Below, in pieces: positions 43,897 through 51,569 of a stretch of DNA of 64,000 bases (positions are counted from its first letter, which is position 1; the number at the start of each line of letters is the position of its first letter). The notes below the pieces were generated by a model, which saw only the letters and a list, made by a program, of their open reading frames with translations, ran no database searches and was not told where the DNA came from. Source of the DNA: an uncultured Clostridia bacterium (GTDB lineage Bacteria > Bacillota > Clostridia > TANB77 > CAG-508); NCBI GenBank assembly GCA_948676835.1, contig CAPOZU010000005.1:1-64000 (forward strand), given 5' to 3'. The position numbers and the translations under genes are program-made.

Positions 43897-44484
43897 TTAA
43901 TCTGTGTACTTGTCGATAGTGTCGTTGATTCTTGCATAGATTGCTGTTACAGGAACTCCAGAAACCAGAAGCTGCTCAATCAGCTTAGAAATCTTGCTTA
44001 AAGTCTCATCTACACCATCTACATGAGGTTGCTTTTTATCGGCAACAATGTCGTTGAAGTCGATAAAGACCTTATCAGACGAGATGCCGATTCTCTGGCA
44101 GTAAGCATATGTGCCCTGACCAGAGACCAAGCCGATTTCATAGCCAATGTTGTTGAACTTGATGCAAACGTAAGAGGAGTAGTCCTCAGAGTAGATAGGC
44201 AGAAAGTTCTTTTCAGCATATCCGGAAACACCATTGAAAAAGGAGCAAAGCTCAGCAACATTTTCAGAGTCTTCTTTGGAAATAGCATCAGGTTCATAAA
44301 GCCAGGTGTCGTCACTGAAGATTGGATAAAGCCCAGAGAACTTCTCGAGCCATAGCATGTAGATATTGTCTGCTACAATGGTTTTGGCCCGTTCCTGAGA
44401 TTTTATCAATCCCTCAATGACATCATTGATTCCATTACTAACATCTTTTGCCAGAGTGTCTCTTGCCTCATAATTGTTTTTCAT
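43897..44484 (-). CDS. Orphan protein of unknown function, GC-anomalous
   Basis: 195 residues, soluble, mildly acidic, no recognisable motif. It has Asp/Glu-rich helical ends and a middle with strands around YSSYVCIKFNNIGYEIGLVSGQGTYAYC. Base composition is clearly higher in GC than the flanking ftsH and tRNA regions, with the same codon preferences as the HIT gene at 33.1-34.1 kb. Both genes are single, on the minus strand, with GGAGG 7 nt before ATG and a GC-rich terminator. I infer that both were acquired, perhaps from a phage, plasmid or another lineage. Antisense frames over this gene are shadows. Confidence 0.7.
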   Translation of the reverse strand: MKNNYEARDTLAKDVSNGINDVIEGLIKSQERAKTIVADNIYMLWLEKFSGLYPIFSDDTWLYEPDAISKEDSENVAELCSFFNGVSGYAEKNFLPIYSEDYSSYVCIKFNNIGYEIGLVSGQGTYAYCQRIGISSDKVFIDFNDIVADKKQPHVDGVDETLSKISKLIEQLLVSGVPVTAIYARINDTIDKYTD

Positions 44485-44585
44485 AGTATTACCTCCATAT
44501 GATGTTGAATTTGTACACGATCTTTCTTTGGTATTCTCTCCAAAACGTAGTTATTTTTTGGGGGATATATATTCGTACATTTCAA

Positions 44586-44614
44586 ATTATACCACATTTA
44601 TGTAAACAGGTCAA
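44586..44614 (-). promoter_or_regulatory. Promoter of the orphan gene
   Basis: On the minus strand TTGACC, 17 bp, TATAAT, leaving a leader of about 95 nt. Confidence 0.85.
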
Positions 44615-44646
44615 CAAGGAATAAATCTACATTTTTTCTTAATATC

Positions 44647-44676
44647 TTGACAAAAGCAATTAGTTTGATTTATAAT
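44647..44676 (+). promoter_or_regulatory. Promoter of the tRNA-Lys locus
   Basis: TTGACA, 18 bp, TATAAT. It starts transcription just before the truncated tRNA copy, so the intact tRNA would be released from a longer precursor. Confidence 0.75.
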
Positions 44677-44696
44677 AATCAATGTCGATATAAAAT

Positions 44697-44719
44697 GCGC
44701 TATTAGCTCAGCTGGTAGA
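44697..44719 (+). pseudogene. 5' fragment of tRNA-Lys
   Basis: The first 23 bases are identical to the intact tRNA downstream (acceptor 5' strand and D arm up to GGTAGA), then the sequence diverges. It lies in the position the promoter would expect for the original gene. Confidence 0.85.
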
Positions 44720-44742
44720 TGCTGAAGTTCTTGAGCGTAGCG

Positions 44743-44800
44743 ATTAGAAATTCAGTATGCGAAACGCAGTGTAGCTGCCTGCGACTGGTAAATTTCTAAT
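44743..44800. repeat. Small palindromic repeat inserted in the tRNA locus
   Basis: ATTAGAAATT and AATTTCTAAT bound a 58-bp segment containing TGCG-AAA-CGCA and other GC-rich hairpins. It resembles REP/BIME-type palindromic elements and sits between the tRNA fragment and the intact tRNA. Confidence 0.5.
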
Positions 44801-44829
44801 TATAATTATCACAAAATTTAATTTAATAT

Positions 44830-44905
44830 GCGCTATTAGCTCAGCTGGTAGAGCAGCTGACTCTTAATCAGAAGGTCCGCGGTTCGATCCCGCGATGGCG
44901 CACCA
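44830..44905 (+). tRNA. tRNA-Lys (anticodon CTT)
   Basis: Complete 76-nt cloverleaf. The acceptor stem GCGCTAT/ATGGCGC has one G-T pair, the D arm is AGCTCAGCTGGTAGAGC, and the anticodon loop CTCTTAA between CTGA and TCAG gives CTT. The T arm is CGCGG-TTCGATC-CCGCG. The encoded CCA follows discriminator A. It decodes AAG. Confidence 0.95.
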
Positions 44906-44906
44906 A

Positions 44907-44940
44907 AAAACAGTAGGAATTAAAACTTACTGTTTTTTAT
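44907..44940 (+). terminator. Terminator after tRNA-Lys
   Basis: AAAACAGTA / TACTGTTTT hairpin followed by T residues, directly after CCA. Duplicated downstream. Confidence 0.75.
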
Positions 44941-45019
44941 TTTAATAGAAAAATTTAAACGGGATTGAAAAGGAGGATTAGAAAATAGTCCAGTGGACTA
45001 TTTTCCCGACGCGGCTCGC

Positions 45020-45076
45020 CGATCCCGCGATGGCACACCAAAAACAGTAGGAATTAAAACTTACTGTTTTTTTTGA
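45020..45076 (+). pseudogene. Duplicated tRNA-Lys 3' end plus its terminator
   Basis: The last 21 bases of the tRNA (one G-to-A change in the acceptor) and the whole terminator hairpin recur here. They are separated from the first copy by about 80 bp containing a perfect GAAAATAGTCCA / TGGACTATTTTC palindrome (44981-45005). Confidence 0.85.
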
Positions 45077-45152
45077 ATAAAATTTCAAAAAATAGGAATA
45101 ATACAATTTAAAAGGAAATTTTCCTGAAAGTACTTAAGAAAGGATGGTTTTT

Positions 45153-45338
45153 ATGGGAACATTAAATCAAGTTGAACTACAAAATTTACGACATTTTATA
45201 GGAGAACAAGAAAATGCATATTGTAAGTTTACACATTATGCAGATACAGCAGTAGATCCACAAATAAAACAAATATTAAATAAAGCAGCTCAGGATTGCT
45301 TAAATTCTAAACAAAAGTTAATCTCATTTTTGGGATAG
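45153..45338 (+). CDS. Small protein paired with CotF-like gene
   Basis: 61 residues, helical. The pattern (LNQVELQNLRHFIGEQENAYCKFTHYA...D-P-Q-I-K-Q-I-L) matches small clostridial proteins annotated as spore-coat-related and found next to CotF-like genes. AAAGGA lies 8 nt before this ATG; the ATG nine bases upstream overlaps the ribosome site. Only 11 bp separate it from the next gene, so they form a two-gene operon. A role in sporulation is inferred from family association only. Confidence 0.7.
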   Translation: MGTLNQVELQNLRHFIGEQENAYCKFTHYADTAVDPQIKQILNKAAQDCLNSKQKLISFLG

Positions 45339-45349
45339 ATGGAGGAAAT

Positions 45350-45598
45350 ATGGAAGAAAAATCAATAGTTAATGATGTTTTATCATCAACAAAGTCTTCT
45401 TTAAAAGATTACGAAGGAGCAATAATTGAAACAGCCAATATGGAATTAAGACAAACACTTCAAAACTTAAGAAATTCTTCTGAAAGCTTTCAATATGAAT
45501 TATTTAAGCTTGCAGAATCAAAAGGGTATTATACTCCTGCACAAAATGCAACATCAGAAGAAATATCTAAAGTTAAATCTGAATTATCAAATTCATAA
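45350..45598 (+). CDS. CotF-family spore coat-like protein
   Basis: 82 residues. The whole protein is a Coat_F helical bundle: VNDVLSSTKSSLKDY at the start, E-x-x-N-x-E-L-R-Q-T-L-Q in the middle, and YELFKLAESKGYYTPA at the end. In Bacillus CotF is a spore coat protein; many clostridia carry several short paralogues, so the presence suggests but does not prove endospore formation. GGAGG lies 5-6 nt before ATG. Confidence 0.88.
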   Translation: MEEKSIVNDVLSSTKSSLKDYEGAIIETANMELRQTLQNLRNSSESFQYELFKLAESKGYYTPAQNATSEEISKVKSELSNS

Positions 45599-45607
45599 AA
45601 AAATTTT

Positions 45608-45648
45608 TGTGGCATCAATTCAAGTATTTATGCCACATTTTCTTTTTG
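45608..45648 (+). terminator. Terminator after CotF-like gene
   Basis: TGTGGCAT / ATGCCACA, 8-bp stem, 13-nt loop, then TTTTCTTTTTG. Confidence 0.7.
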
Positions 45649-45665
45649 TATATACAAAATAAGTA

Positions 45666-45692
45666 TTGACATTATATTTTAAATATTATAAT
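45666..45692 (+). promoter_or_regulatory. Probable promoter of M23 peptidase gene
   Basis: TTGACA and TATAAT with a 15-bp spacer (shorter than ideal), about 20 bp before the GGGGTGAG ribosome site. Confidence 0.5.
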
Positions 45693-45730
45693 CTATATGT
45701 AATAATAAAAGTACAAAGGGGTGAGTAGCA

Positions 45731-46708
45731 ATAACTAGTATTTTTAAAAATGTTGTAATCTGTTTAAGGGCATGGATCAAATGGATTGTTGTGCTGCTTA
45801 TTGGGCTTGCAATTATAGGATTTTTAGTTTTTGTTGTTTACAGACCTATGTACAGTGTATCATTAAATGGTGATTTTATTGGATATACAGAAGATAGAAG
45901 TAAATTGCAGAAAAAAATCACTAATTATATGAATAAAGGTGATAATAATACAATTGCTTTTGTTGAAATCGATGATTTACCAGAATATAATCTTTGCTTA
46001 TTAAAAAAAGGTCTTACAGCAAATGATGATGAAATATTTTCTAAAGTAATTAGTTCTGGTGTACCATATTATAAATATTATGCAATTATTGAAAACAATG
46101 AAGAAAAATATTATGTACAATCATATACAGAAGCAGAGGCCATTATAGACCAATTAAAACAACAAAATAGTCAAAATAAAGATTCTGTAACTTATACATT
46201 AAAATATGGAACTGAGTTAAAAGAATTTACAAATAAAGAAACAGCTGTTGCAGCTTTATATAAACAAATGCCAGTTGTAAAGAAAAAAACCAAAATTGTT
46301 ACTGCAAAATATGTTAATAATTCTAATTCAGCTTTAGGAATTGCGTTGGCACAACCAGTATCTGGTACAATAACATCTAGATTTGGTAGAAGAAGCAGTG
46401 GAACTCATACAGGATTAGATATAGCAACATCTCTTGGTACACCAATAAGAGCAGCAGCAAGCGGAACAGTAATTTATTCAGCATATAAAGGATCTTATGG
46501 AAATTTAGTAATTATAGCACATACAGATTCAATTCAAACATATTATGCTCATTGTAGCAAATTATTAGTAAATGTAGGCCAACAAGTAAATCAAGGAGAT
46601 ATAATAGCAGCAGTTGGTTCTACTGGAAACTCAACTGGACCTCATTTACACTTAGAAATCCGTGTAAATGGAGAGGCTAGAAATCCACAATATTATTTAT
46701 ATAACTAA
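45731..46708 (+). CDS. M23-family peptidoglycan endopeptidase
   Basis: 325 residues from the proposed ATA start (305 from the only standard start, GTG 45791). One membrane helix follows a basic segment, then an external region of about 180 residues. The C-terminal M23/LytM domain has zinc ligands H226 and D230 (HTGLDIA) and H307 in HLHLE (305-309). Such enzymes cut peptide cross-links or regulate other hydrolases. No ATG/GTG/TTG exists in frame between the upstream stop and GTG 45791, yet the strong GGGGTGAG site is about 5 nt before ATA. GTG 45791 has no site and falls at the start of the helix. The start is therefore uncertain. Confidence 0.88.
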   Translation: MTSIFKNVVICLRAWIKWIVVLLIGLAIIGFLVFVVYRPMYSVSLNGDFIGYTEDRSKLQKKITNYMNKGDNNTIAFVEIDDLPEYNLCLLKKGLTANDDEIFSKVISSGVPYYKYYAIIENNEEKYYVQSYTEAEAIIDQLKQQNSQNKDSVTYTLKYGTELKEFTNKETAVAALYKQMPVVKKKTKIVTAKYVNNSNSALGIALAQPVSGTITSRFGRRSSGTHTGLDIATSLGTPIRAAASGTVIYSAYKGSYGNLVIIAHTDSIQTYYAHCSKLLVNVGQQVNQGDIIAAVGSTGNSTGPHLHLEIRVNGEARNPQYYLYN

Positions 46709-46719
46709 GATAAAACTTT

Positions 46720-46752
46720 AAGATGGTAAATAAAATTTACCATCTTTTTTTG
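46720..46752 (+). terminator. Terminator after M23 gene
   Basis: AAGATGGTAAA / TTTACCATCTT, 11-bp perfect stem, 5-nt loop, T7. Confidence 0.92.
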
Positions 46753-46788
46753 TTGGTTAAAATTAATAAAATCTTTTATATAAATTAC

Positions 46789-46817
46789 TTGAAAAAATAC
46801 CTATATCAATATATAAT
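46789..46817 (+). promoter_or_regulatory. Promoter of the DUF4321-radC-mreCD operon
   Basis: TTGAAA, 17 bp, TATAAT, implying a leader of about 170 nt. Confidence 0.75.
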
Positions 46818-46869
46818 ATAACAGTAAAAATTTAGATTTCCGTAATAAAAATAATATTTTGTAAAAAAA

Positions 46870-46970
46870 CGAATTAAGAAATTCTAAATGATACATCATT
46901 AAGAATTTCTAATATTCGCATAACTATCTTCTATGGAAAGTTTTTATTTCAGTCAAACTTTCCTAGAATA
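46870..46970 (+). promoter_or_regulatory. Two large hairpins in the operon leader
   Basis: First: a 16-bp stem with one mismatch (46877-46892 with 46895-46910), extended outward by CGAAT/ATTCG. Second: TTCTA-GGAAAGTTT / AAACTTTCC-TAGAA with one bulge (about 46929-46972). Both are within the predicted 5' UTR, with no T tract, so they may regulate rather than terminate. Confidence 0.5.
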
Positions 46971-46993
46971 TAAAAAATATGGGGGTAAAAAAT

Positions 46994-47251
46994 ATGGCAA
47001 CAAAAGAAAAAAATTTTTGGATATTACTTGTATTCCTACTTTCAGGACTAGTTGTAGGAGGACTACTAGGGATTCTAGCAGAAAAAGTTCCTTGGCTATG
47101 GTGGTTAGCTTATGGAGAAAGTTTTGGAATAACAACACCAGTAGCACTAGATTTAAGTGTATTAAAAATTACATTTAGTTTTATGATAAAAATAAATATA
47201 GCAAGTATTATAGGAATGGCTATATCAATATGGCTATATAGAAAAGTATAA
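46994..47251 (+). CDS. DUF4321 small membrane protein
   Basis: 85 residues. Two hydrophobic helices (about 8-28 and 58-80) flank a loop with WLAYGESFGITTPVALDLSVL, the hallmark of DUF4321. The family is typically found beside maf, radC and mre genes in clostridia, as here; its function is unknown but context suggests envelope or cell-shape work. The start follows GGGGGT by 7 nt; an in-frame ATG five codons earlier overlaps that site. 31 bp before radC. Confidence 0.85.
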   Translation: MATKEKNFWILLVFLLSGLVVGGLLGILAEKVPWLWWLAYGESFGITTPVALDLSVLKITFSFMIKINIASIIGMAISIWLYRKV

Positions 47252-47282
47252 TTTGGCATAAAAAACAGACAGAAAGGAAAAA

Positions 47283-47969
47283 ATGACTAATATAAAAAAT
47301 ATACCAACCTCAGAAAGACCATATGAAAAAATGCTGATGTATGGTGAAAGTATTCTTACAAATAGTGAGCTTCTGTCTATAATAATAAAAACTGGAACAA
47401 AAGAAAAATCTTCAATAGAAATTGCACAAGAGTTAATGAATAAAAATATGGACAATTCAAACAGTTTAAGATTTCTTCAAACAATTTCAATTCAAGAATT
47501 GAGTAAGATAAATGGAATTGGAACAGTAAAGGCAATAGAACTTAAAGCAGTTGGAGAAATTGCAAAAAGAATGTCTAATCCTTTAACAATAAATAGATTA
47601 AAAATAAAAACTAGAGATGATATTGTAAATCTTTTTATGGAAGAACTTCAAAATGAAAAGAATGAAGTTTTAAAGATTGTAATGTTAGATAATAAAAATA
47701 TTATCAAAAAGATTTCTTGTATAGCAGTTGGAAATGAAAGTAATATTTTTACAAACATGAAAGCAATTTTATCTGAACCTGTTAAAGCTCAGATTCCTAA
47801 AATAATTCTTATACATAATCATCCAAGTGGTAATCCAACACCTAGTAATGAAGATATTGAATTTACAAGAAAATTAGAAAAAGCAGCTAAGCTTTTAGAT
47901 ATAATACTTTTAGATCATATAGTTATAGGGGATGGAATTTATCAAAATATAGAATTAAGTAGCTTATAA
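47283..47969 (+). CDS. radC: RadC family JAB/MPN-domain protein
   Basis: 228 residues. N-terminal helix-hairpin-helix region (about 40-80, LSKINGIGTVKAIELKAVGEI), then the JAMM metalloprotease-like domain with H178, H180, S188 and D191 (HNHPSGNPTPSNED). Despite the name, a DNA-repair role is not established. GAAAGG precedes ATG. It is followed 18 bp later by mreC; in most clostridia mreB lies between radC and mreC and is missing here. Confidence 0.94.
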   Translation: MTNIKNIPTSERPYEKMLMYGESILTNSELLSIIIKTGTKEKSSIEIAQELMNKNMDNSNSLRFLQTISIQELSKINGIGTVKAIELKAVGEIAKRMSNPLTINRLKIKTRDDIVNLFMEELQNEKNEVLKIVMLDNKNIIKKISCIAVGNESNIFTNMKAILSEPVKAQIPKIILIHNHPSGNPTPSNEDIEFTRKLEKAAKLLDIILLDHIVIGDGIYQNIELSSL

Positions 47970-47987
47970 GTAGAGAGGAAGATATTA

Positions 47988-48803
47988 ATGAATAGAAATA
48001 AGCAAACCGAGATATTAGGTGGAGTTATTACCGCCATTATATTAATATTACTAATATTTCTTTCAAATGTTGAAACAAATAAATTATCTTATTTGGAAAG
48101 TGTTGCAAGTTCAATTGTTAATCCAATACAAAGAATAGCAATGGATATAAAGAATAAGATCCAAGGAAATAGTGCTTATTTCTCAAATATGGATAATATA
48201 ATTGCAGAAAACGAAGAACTAAGAGAAAAAAATAGTCAGCTTGAAACAGAGCTTAGAGATCTTGAAATGGTTAGAGCAGAAAATAATACATTAAAAGATT
48301 ATATGAATTTATTTGAAAAGTACTCAGCTTATGAAACAATACCTGCGTATGTAATTAACAGAGATGTTAGTAATTTCAGTAGTACATTAGTTTTAAATGT
48401 AGGTGCAAATGATGGAATTACAGAAAACATGACAGTTATTGCAGACAAAGGTTTAGTAGGACATGTTATTTCAGTAGCAGATAAAACCTGTAAAGTACAA
48501 GTTATAATAGACTCAGCATCTACAGTAAGCTGTACAATAAGTACAACTTCTGAAAGTATAATTTGTAAGGGTACACTTGAAAATGATCAAATTTTAAGAG
48601 CATCATATGTTCCAACAGGAGCAGAATTAATACAAGGAGATAATGTTTACACATCAGGAATTGGAGGAATATATCAAAAAGGGATAATTATAGGAACGAT
48701 AAAAGAAATAATTACGACAAGTAATATCACAGATAGATATGCAATAGTTGAACCTGCTGTTGATTTTTCAAAAATAGATACAGTTCTTGTAATTAAAGAA
48801 TAG
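47988..48803 (+). CDS. mreC: Rod shape-determining protein MreC
   Basis: 271 residues. One membrane helix (about 12-28), a coiled coil (about 65-105, rich in E/N/L heptads), then the beta-rich periplasmic-type MreC domain with N-x-G-x-x-D-G-I near 140 and G-L-V-G-H-V near 160. MreC scaffolds the elongation machinery with MreD, RodA and PBP2, all at the membrane. GAGAGGAAG precedes ATG. mreD follows 44 bp downstream. Confidence 0.95.
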   Translation: MNRNKQTEILGGVITAIILILLIFLSNVETNKLSYLESVASSIVNPIQRIAMDIKNKIQGNSAYFSNMDNIIAENEELREKNSQLETELRDLEMVRAENNTLKDYMNLFEKYSAYETIPAYVINRDVSNFSSTLVLNVGANDGITENMTVIADKGLVGHVISVADKTCKVQVIIDSASTVSCTISTTSESIICKGTLENDQILRASYVPTGAELIQGDNVYTSGIGGIYQKGIIIGTIKEIITTSNITDRYAIVEPAVDFSKIDTVLVIKE

Positions 48804-48847
48804 TTTATAGGAGTTCTAAAACCTAAATAAAGTTTAGCGGAGTAAAA

Positions 48848-49381
48848 ATGAAAAAATTTGTAATAATAGTTAGTTTAATAATTACATTCTTCATAATATA
48901 TTTTCTTGAAGTAAATATTTTTTCTTCTTTTACTATAGCAGGAATTAAACCCAATTTGTTTGTTATATATATATTATTTATAGGATTATATGGAACACAA
49001 TTTTGGGGAATTACATTTGGAGTTATGTGTGGATTAATATTAGACTTAATATTTGAAAAAACAATAGGAATATCTGCTGTAATGCTTTGCATGATTGGGT
49101 ATTTAGGATCTTATTTTGATAAAAATTTTTCAAAAGAAAGTAGATTAACAATTATTTTTATGGTAATAGGTTCAACAATTATATATGAACTTGGATCATA
49201 TTTTTTAAATTCAATAATATTAGAATTTGATAGAGAACTTTTATACTTTACCAAGATACTAGTAGTAGAAGTGCTTTACAATGTTTTATTGACAATAATT
49301 TTATATCCTTTAATTCAAAAAATAGGATATGTAATAGACAGAAACTTTAAACACAACAACATAATGACACGCTATTTTTAG
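48848..49381 (+). CDS. mreD: Rod shape-determining protein MreD
   Basis: 177 residues, five or six hydrophobic helices covering nearly the whole protein, with the family's IKPNLFVIYILFIGLYG segment near the first third and R-x-L-x-Y-x-x-K-I towards the end. MreD is the polytopic partner of MreC. A GGAG site precedes ATG. 34 bp before the proposed mrdA start. Confidence 0.92.
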   Translation: MKKFVIIVSLIITFFIIYFLEVNIFSSFTIAGIKPNLFVIYILFIGLYGTQFWGITFGVMCGLILDLIFEKTIGISAVMLCMIGYLGSYFDKNFSKESRLTIIFMVIGSTIIYELGSYFLNSIILEFDRELLYFTKILVVEVLYNVLLTIILYPLIQKIGYVIDRNFKHNNIMTRYF

Positions 49382-49415
49382 GCTGTTAAAAATCTAAAGA
49401 AACGAGGTGAGTTAG

Positions 49416-51557
49416 CTGAAAAGTGAATTAGAAAAATCTAATTTTAGATATAATATATTATCAACAATAGTATATCTAGTAGGAATAATTTTACTAATGC
49501 AATTATTTAATTTGCAGATAGTAAATGGTTCAGACTATAGAGAAGATTCTAATACAAAACTTACTCGTGAGGCCAAAATAGAAGCTGCTAGAGGAAGCAT
49601 AATGGATAGAAGTGGAAATGTTCTGGTTAGCACAGAAATGAAGTTCTCACTCGAAATGTATAAATCTAAAACAGATGATGAGCAATTAAACAATTCAATT
49701 TTGCTTATGACAAACATTTTAGAGGCTAATGGAAACTCGTATATAGATAACTTTCCAATATCAATAGATCCATTTGAGTTTCATTTTGAAACAGAAGATG
49801 AATTAATAAAATGGAAAGAAAAATACAAAATTCCAGATGCAGCATCAGCAGAAGAAGCATTTTATTTATTTAGAGATAAATATAAAATAAATAATGAAAA
49901 TGTAAAAGAAATAAGACAAATACTTGCTATAAGATATGCAATTACAACAATTGGTTATTCTACAACAAGGTCAATTGAAATTTCAGGAGACATTTCAAGA
50001 GAAAGTGCTGTACAGCTTCAAGAAAATTCACAAAGTTTAACGGGTGTAAACATCATAGTAGAACCAACGAGAGTATATCATACAGGAAATTTAGCATCAC
50101 ATATTATTGGATATATGGGAAGATATTCAGAAGATGATAAAAAGGCTCTTAAAGAAGAAGGAGATGATTTTGAGTATGATGTTGATGATAAAGTTGGTAA
50201 ATATGGTATAGAAAAAGTATTTGAAAACTATTTAAGAGGGGTAGATGGAAAAAAACAAATAGATATGTCTGTTGATGGAACAGTAACTGGTGAATATACA
50301 TCACAAGAAGCGATTGGAGGTTCAGATATTGTTTTAACAATAGATGCAAATCTTCAAAGAATAACAGAAGAGGCATTAAGAAATAATATACACAAAATTA
50401 GAGAAGGTGGTTTCTCTGAAACATTACCAGCAGAAGGTGGTGCAGCAGTAGTAGTAAATGTAAAATCTGGTGAAATCCTAGCAATGGCAAGTTACCCAGA
50501 TTATGAACCAGCACTATTTTACAATGGTATATCACAAGATAAAATGAATGAATATTTAGATCCAGCTGCATTAAAACCATTATATAGTAGAGCAACACAA
50601 GGTACTTATCCACCAGGGTCAATATTTAAAATGGTTACAGCAGTTGCAGGATTAGAATCAGGAGTTGTTTCAACAACTGAAAGAATAAATGATAATGGAC
50701 CATTCATAGTAGTAGAAAATGATCCTAATTACCAAAATCCAAGATGTTGGTATTATAATAGTTATGGAAGAGGACATGGACCACTTAATGTTGCAGGAGC
50801 AATTATGAAATCATGTAACTATTTCTTTTATGAAGTATCAACAAGAATGGGAATAGATACATTGTCAGATTGGGCAAATTATTTTGGACTTGGAAGAAAA
50901 ACAGGAATCGAACTTAGTGAATATAATGGAACGCTTGCTACAAAAGATAAATTACAAGAAAAAGAACATAGACCTTGGTCAAAAGCAGATACAGCATCAG
51001 CATCAATAGGACAAGGGCTTAACGATTTTACACCAGTACAAATGGCGAGATATATTACTATGATAGCAAATGGAGGGCATCCAATTAATTTATCAATAGT
51101 AAAAAATGTAATTAATTCAAACGGTTCACAAGTATCACAAAATGAATTAGATGAATATGTAAGTAAAAAATTAAATAGAGAACTTGTAGTTACAGAAGAT
51201 AGAAATATTAGTGGAGAGACAATAAGTGCTATTCACGAAGGAATGAGAAGAGTTGCTGAAGATGAAGGAGGAACTGCTTATTCAATACTTAAAGATTTTG
51301 CAATAGAAATTGGAGGTAAAACAGGATCTGCAGAAAAAACAGGTAATAAAGAGCAAAATGATGCCTATGCCTGGTTTGCAGGATTTGCTCCATATAGTGA
51401 TCCAGAAATTGCAATAGTTGTTATGGTTGAAAAAGGAGGACATGGTTCGTATACATCAGAAATTGTAAGAGACATAATGAATGAATATTTCGGAATGAAT
51501 ATGGAAGAAATAACAGAAGTTATGTCAGTTACAACAGAAATGGAATCTTTTAGGTAA
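49416..51557 (+). CDS. mrdA: Penicillin-binding protein 2 (elongation transpeptidase)
   Basis: 713 residues from a proposed CTG start. One N-terminal helix (about 17-34), the pedestal/dimerisation domain (about 40-290), then the transpeptidase: S402-IFK (SxxK), S466-CN (SxN), and K635-TG. PBP2 cross-links peptidoglycan during side-wall growth with MreCD. The first ATG in frame (49497) would remove the cytoplasmic tail and most of the helix and has no ribosome site. The frame is open back to 49416, where CTG lies 5 nt after GAGGTGA. No ATG, GTG or TTG occurs between. It is followed by minC after 12 bp. Confidence 0.93.
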   Translation: MKSELEKSNFRYNILSTIVYLVGIILLMQLFNLQIVNGSDYREDSNTKLTREAKIEAARGSIMDRSGNVLVSTEMKFSLEMYKSKTDDEQLNNSILLMTNILEANGNSYIDNFPISIDPFEFHFETEDELIKWKEKYKIPDAASAEEAFYLFRDKYKINNENVKEIRQILAIRYAITTIGYSTTRSIEISGDISRESAVQLQENSQSLTGVNIIVEPTRVYHTGNLASHIIGYMGRYSEDDKKALKEEGDDFEYDVDDKVGKYGIEKVFENYLRGVDGKKQIDMSVDGTVTGEYTSQEAIGGSDIVLTIDANLQRITEEALRNNIHKIREGGFSETLPAEGGAAVVVNVKSGEILAMASYPDYEPALFYNGISQDKMNEYLDPAALKPLYSRATQGTYPPGSIFKMVTAVAGLESGVVSTTERINDNGPFIVVENDPNYQNPRCWYYNSYGRGHGPLNVAGAIMKSCNYFFYEVSTRMGIDTLSDWANYFGLGRKTGIELSEYNGTLATKDKLQEKEHRPWSKADTASASIGQGLNDFTPVQMARYITMIANGGHPINLSIVKNVINSNGSQVSQNELDEYVSKKLNRELVVTEDRNISGETISAIHEGMRRVAEDEGGTAYSILKDFAIEIGGKTGSAEKTGNKEQNDAYAWFAGFAPYSDPEIAIVVMVEKGGHGSYTSEIVRDIMNEYFGMNMEEITEVMSVTTEMESFR

Positions 51558-51569
51558 ATAGGGGGAAAC

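Noticed and set aside
44023..44355. 110-codon plus-strand ORF
   Set aside because: Antisense shadow of the orphan GC-rich gene, with no ribosome site.
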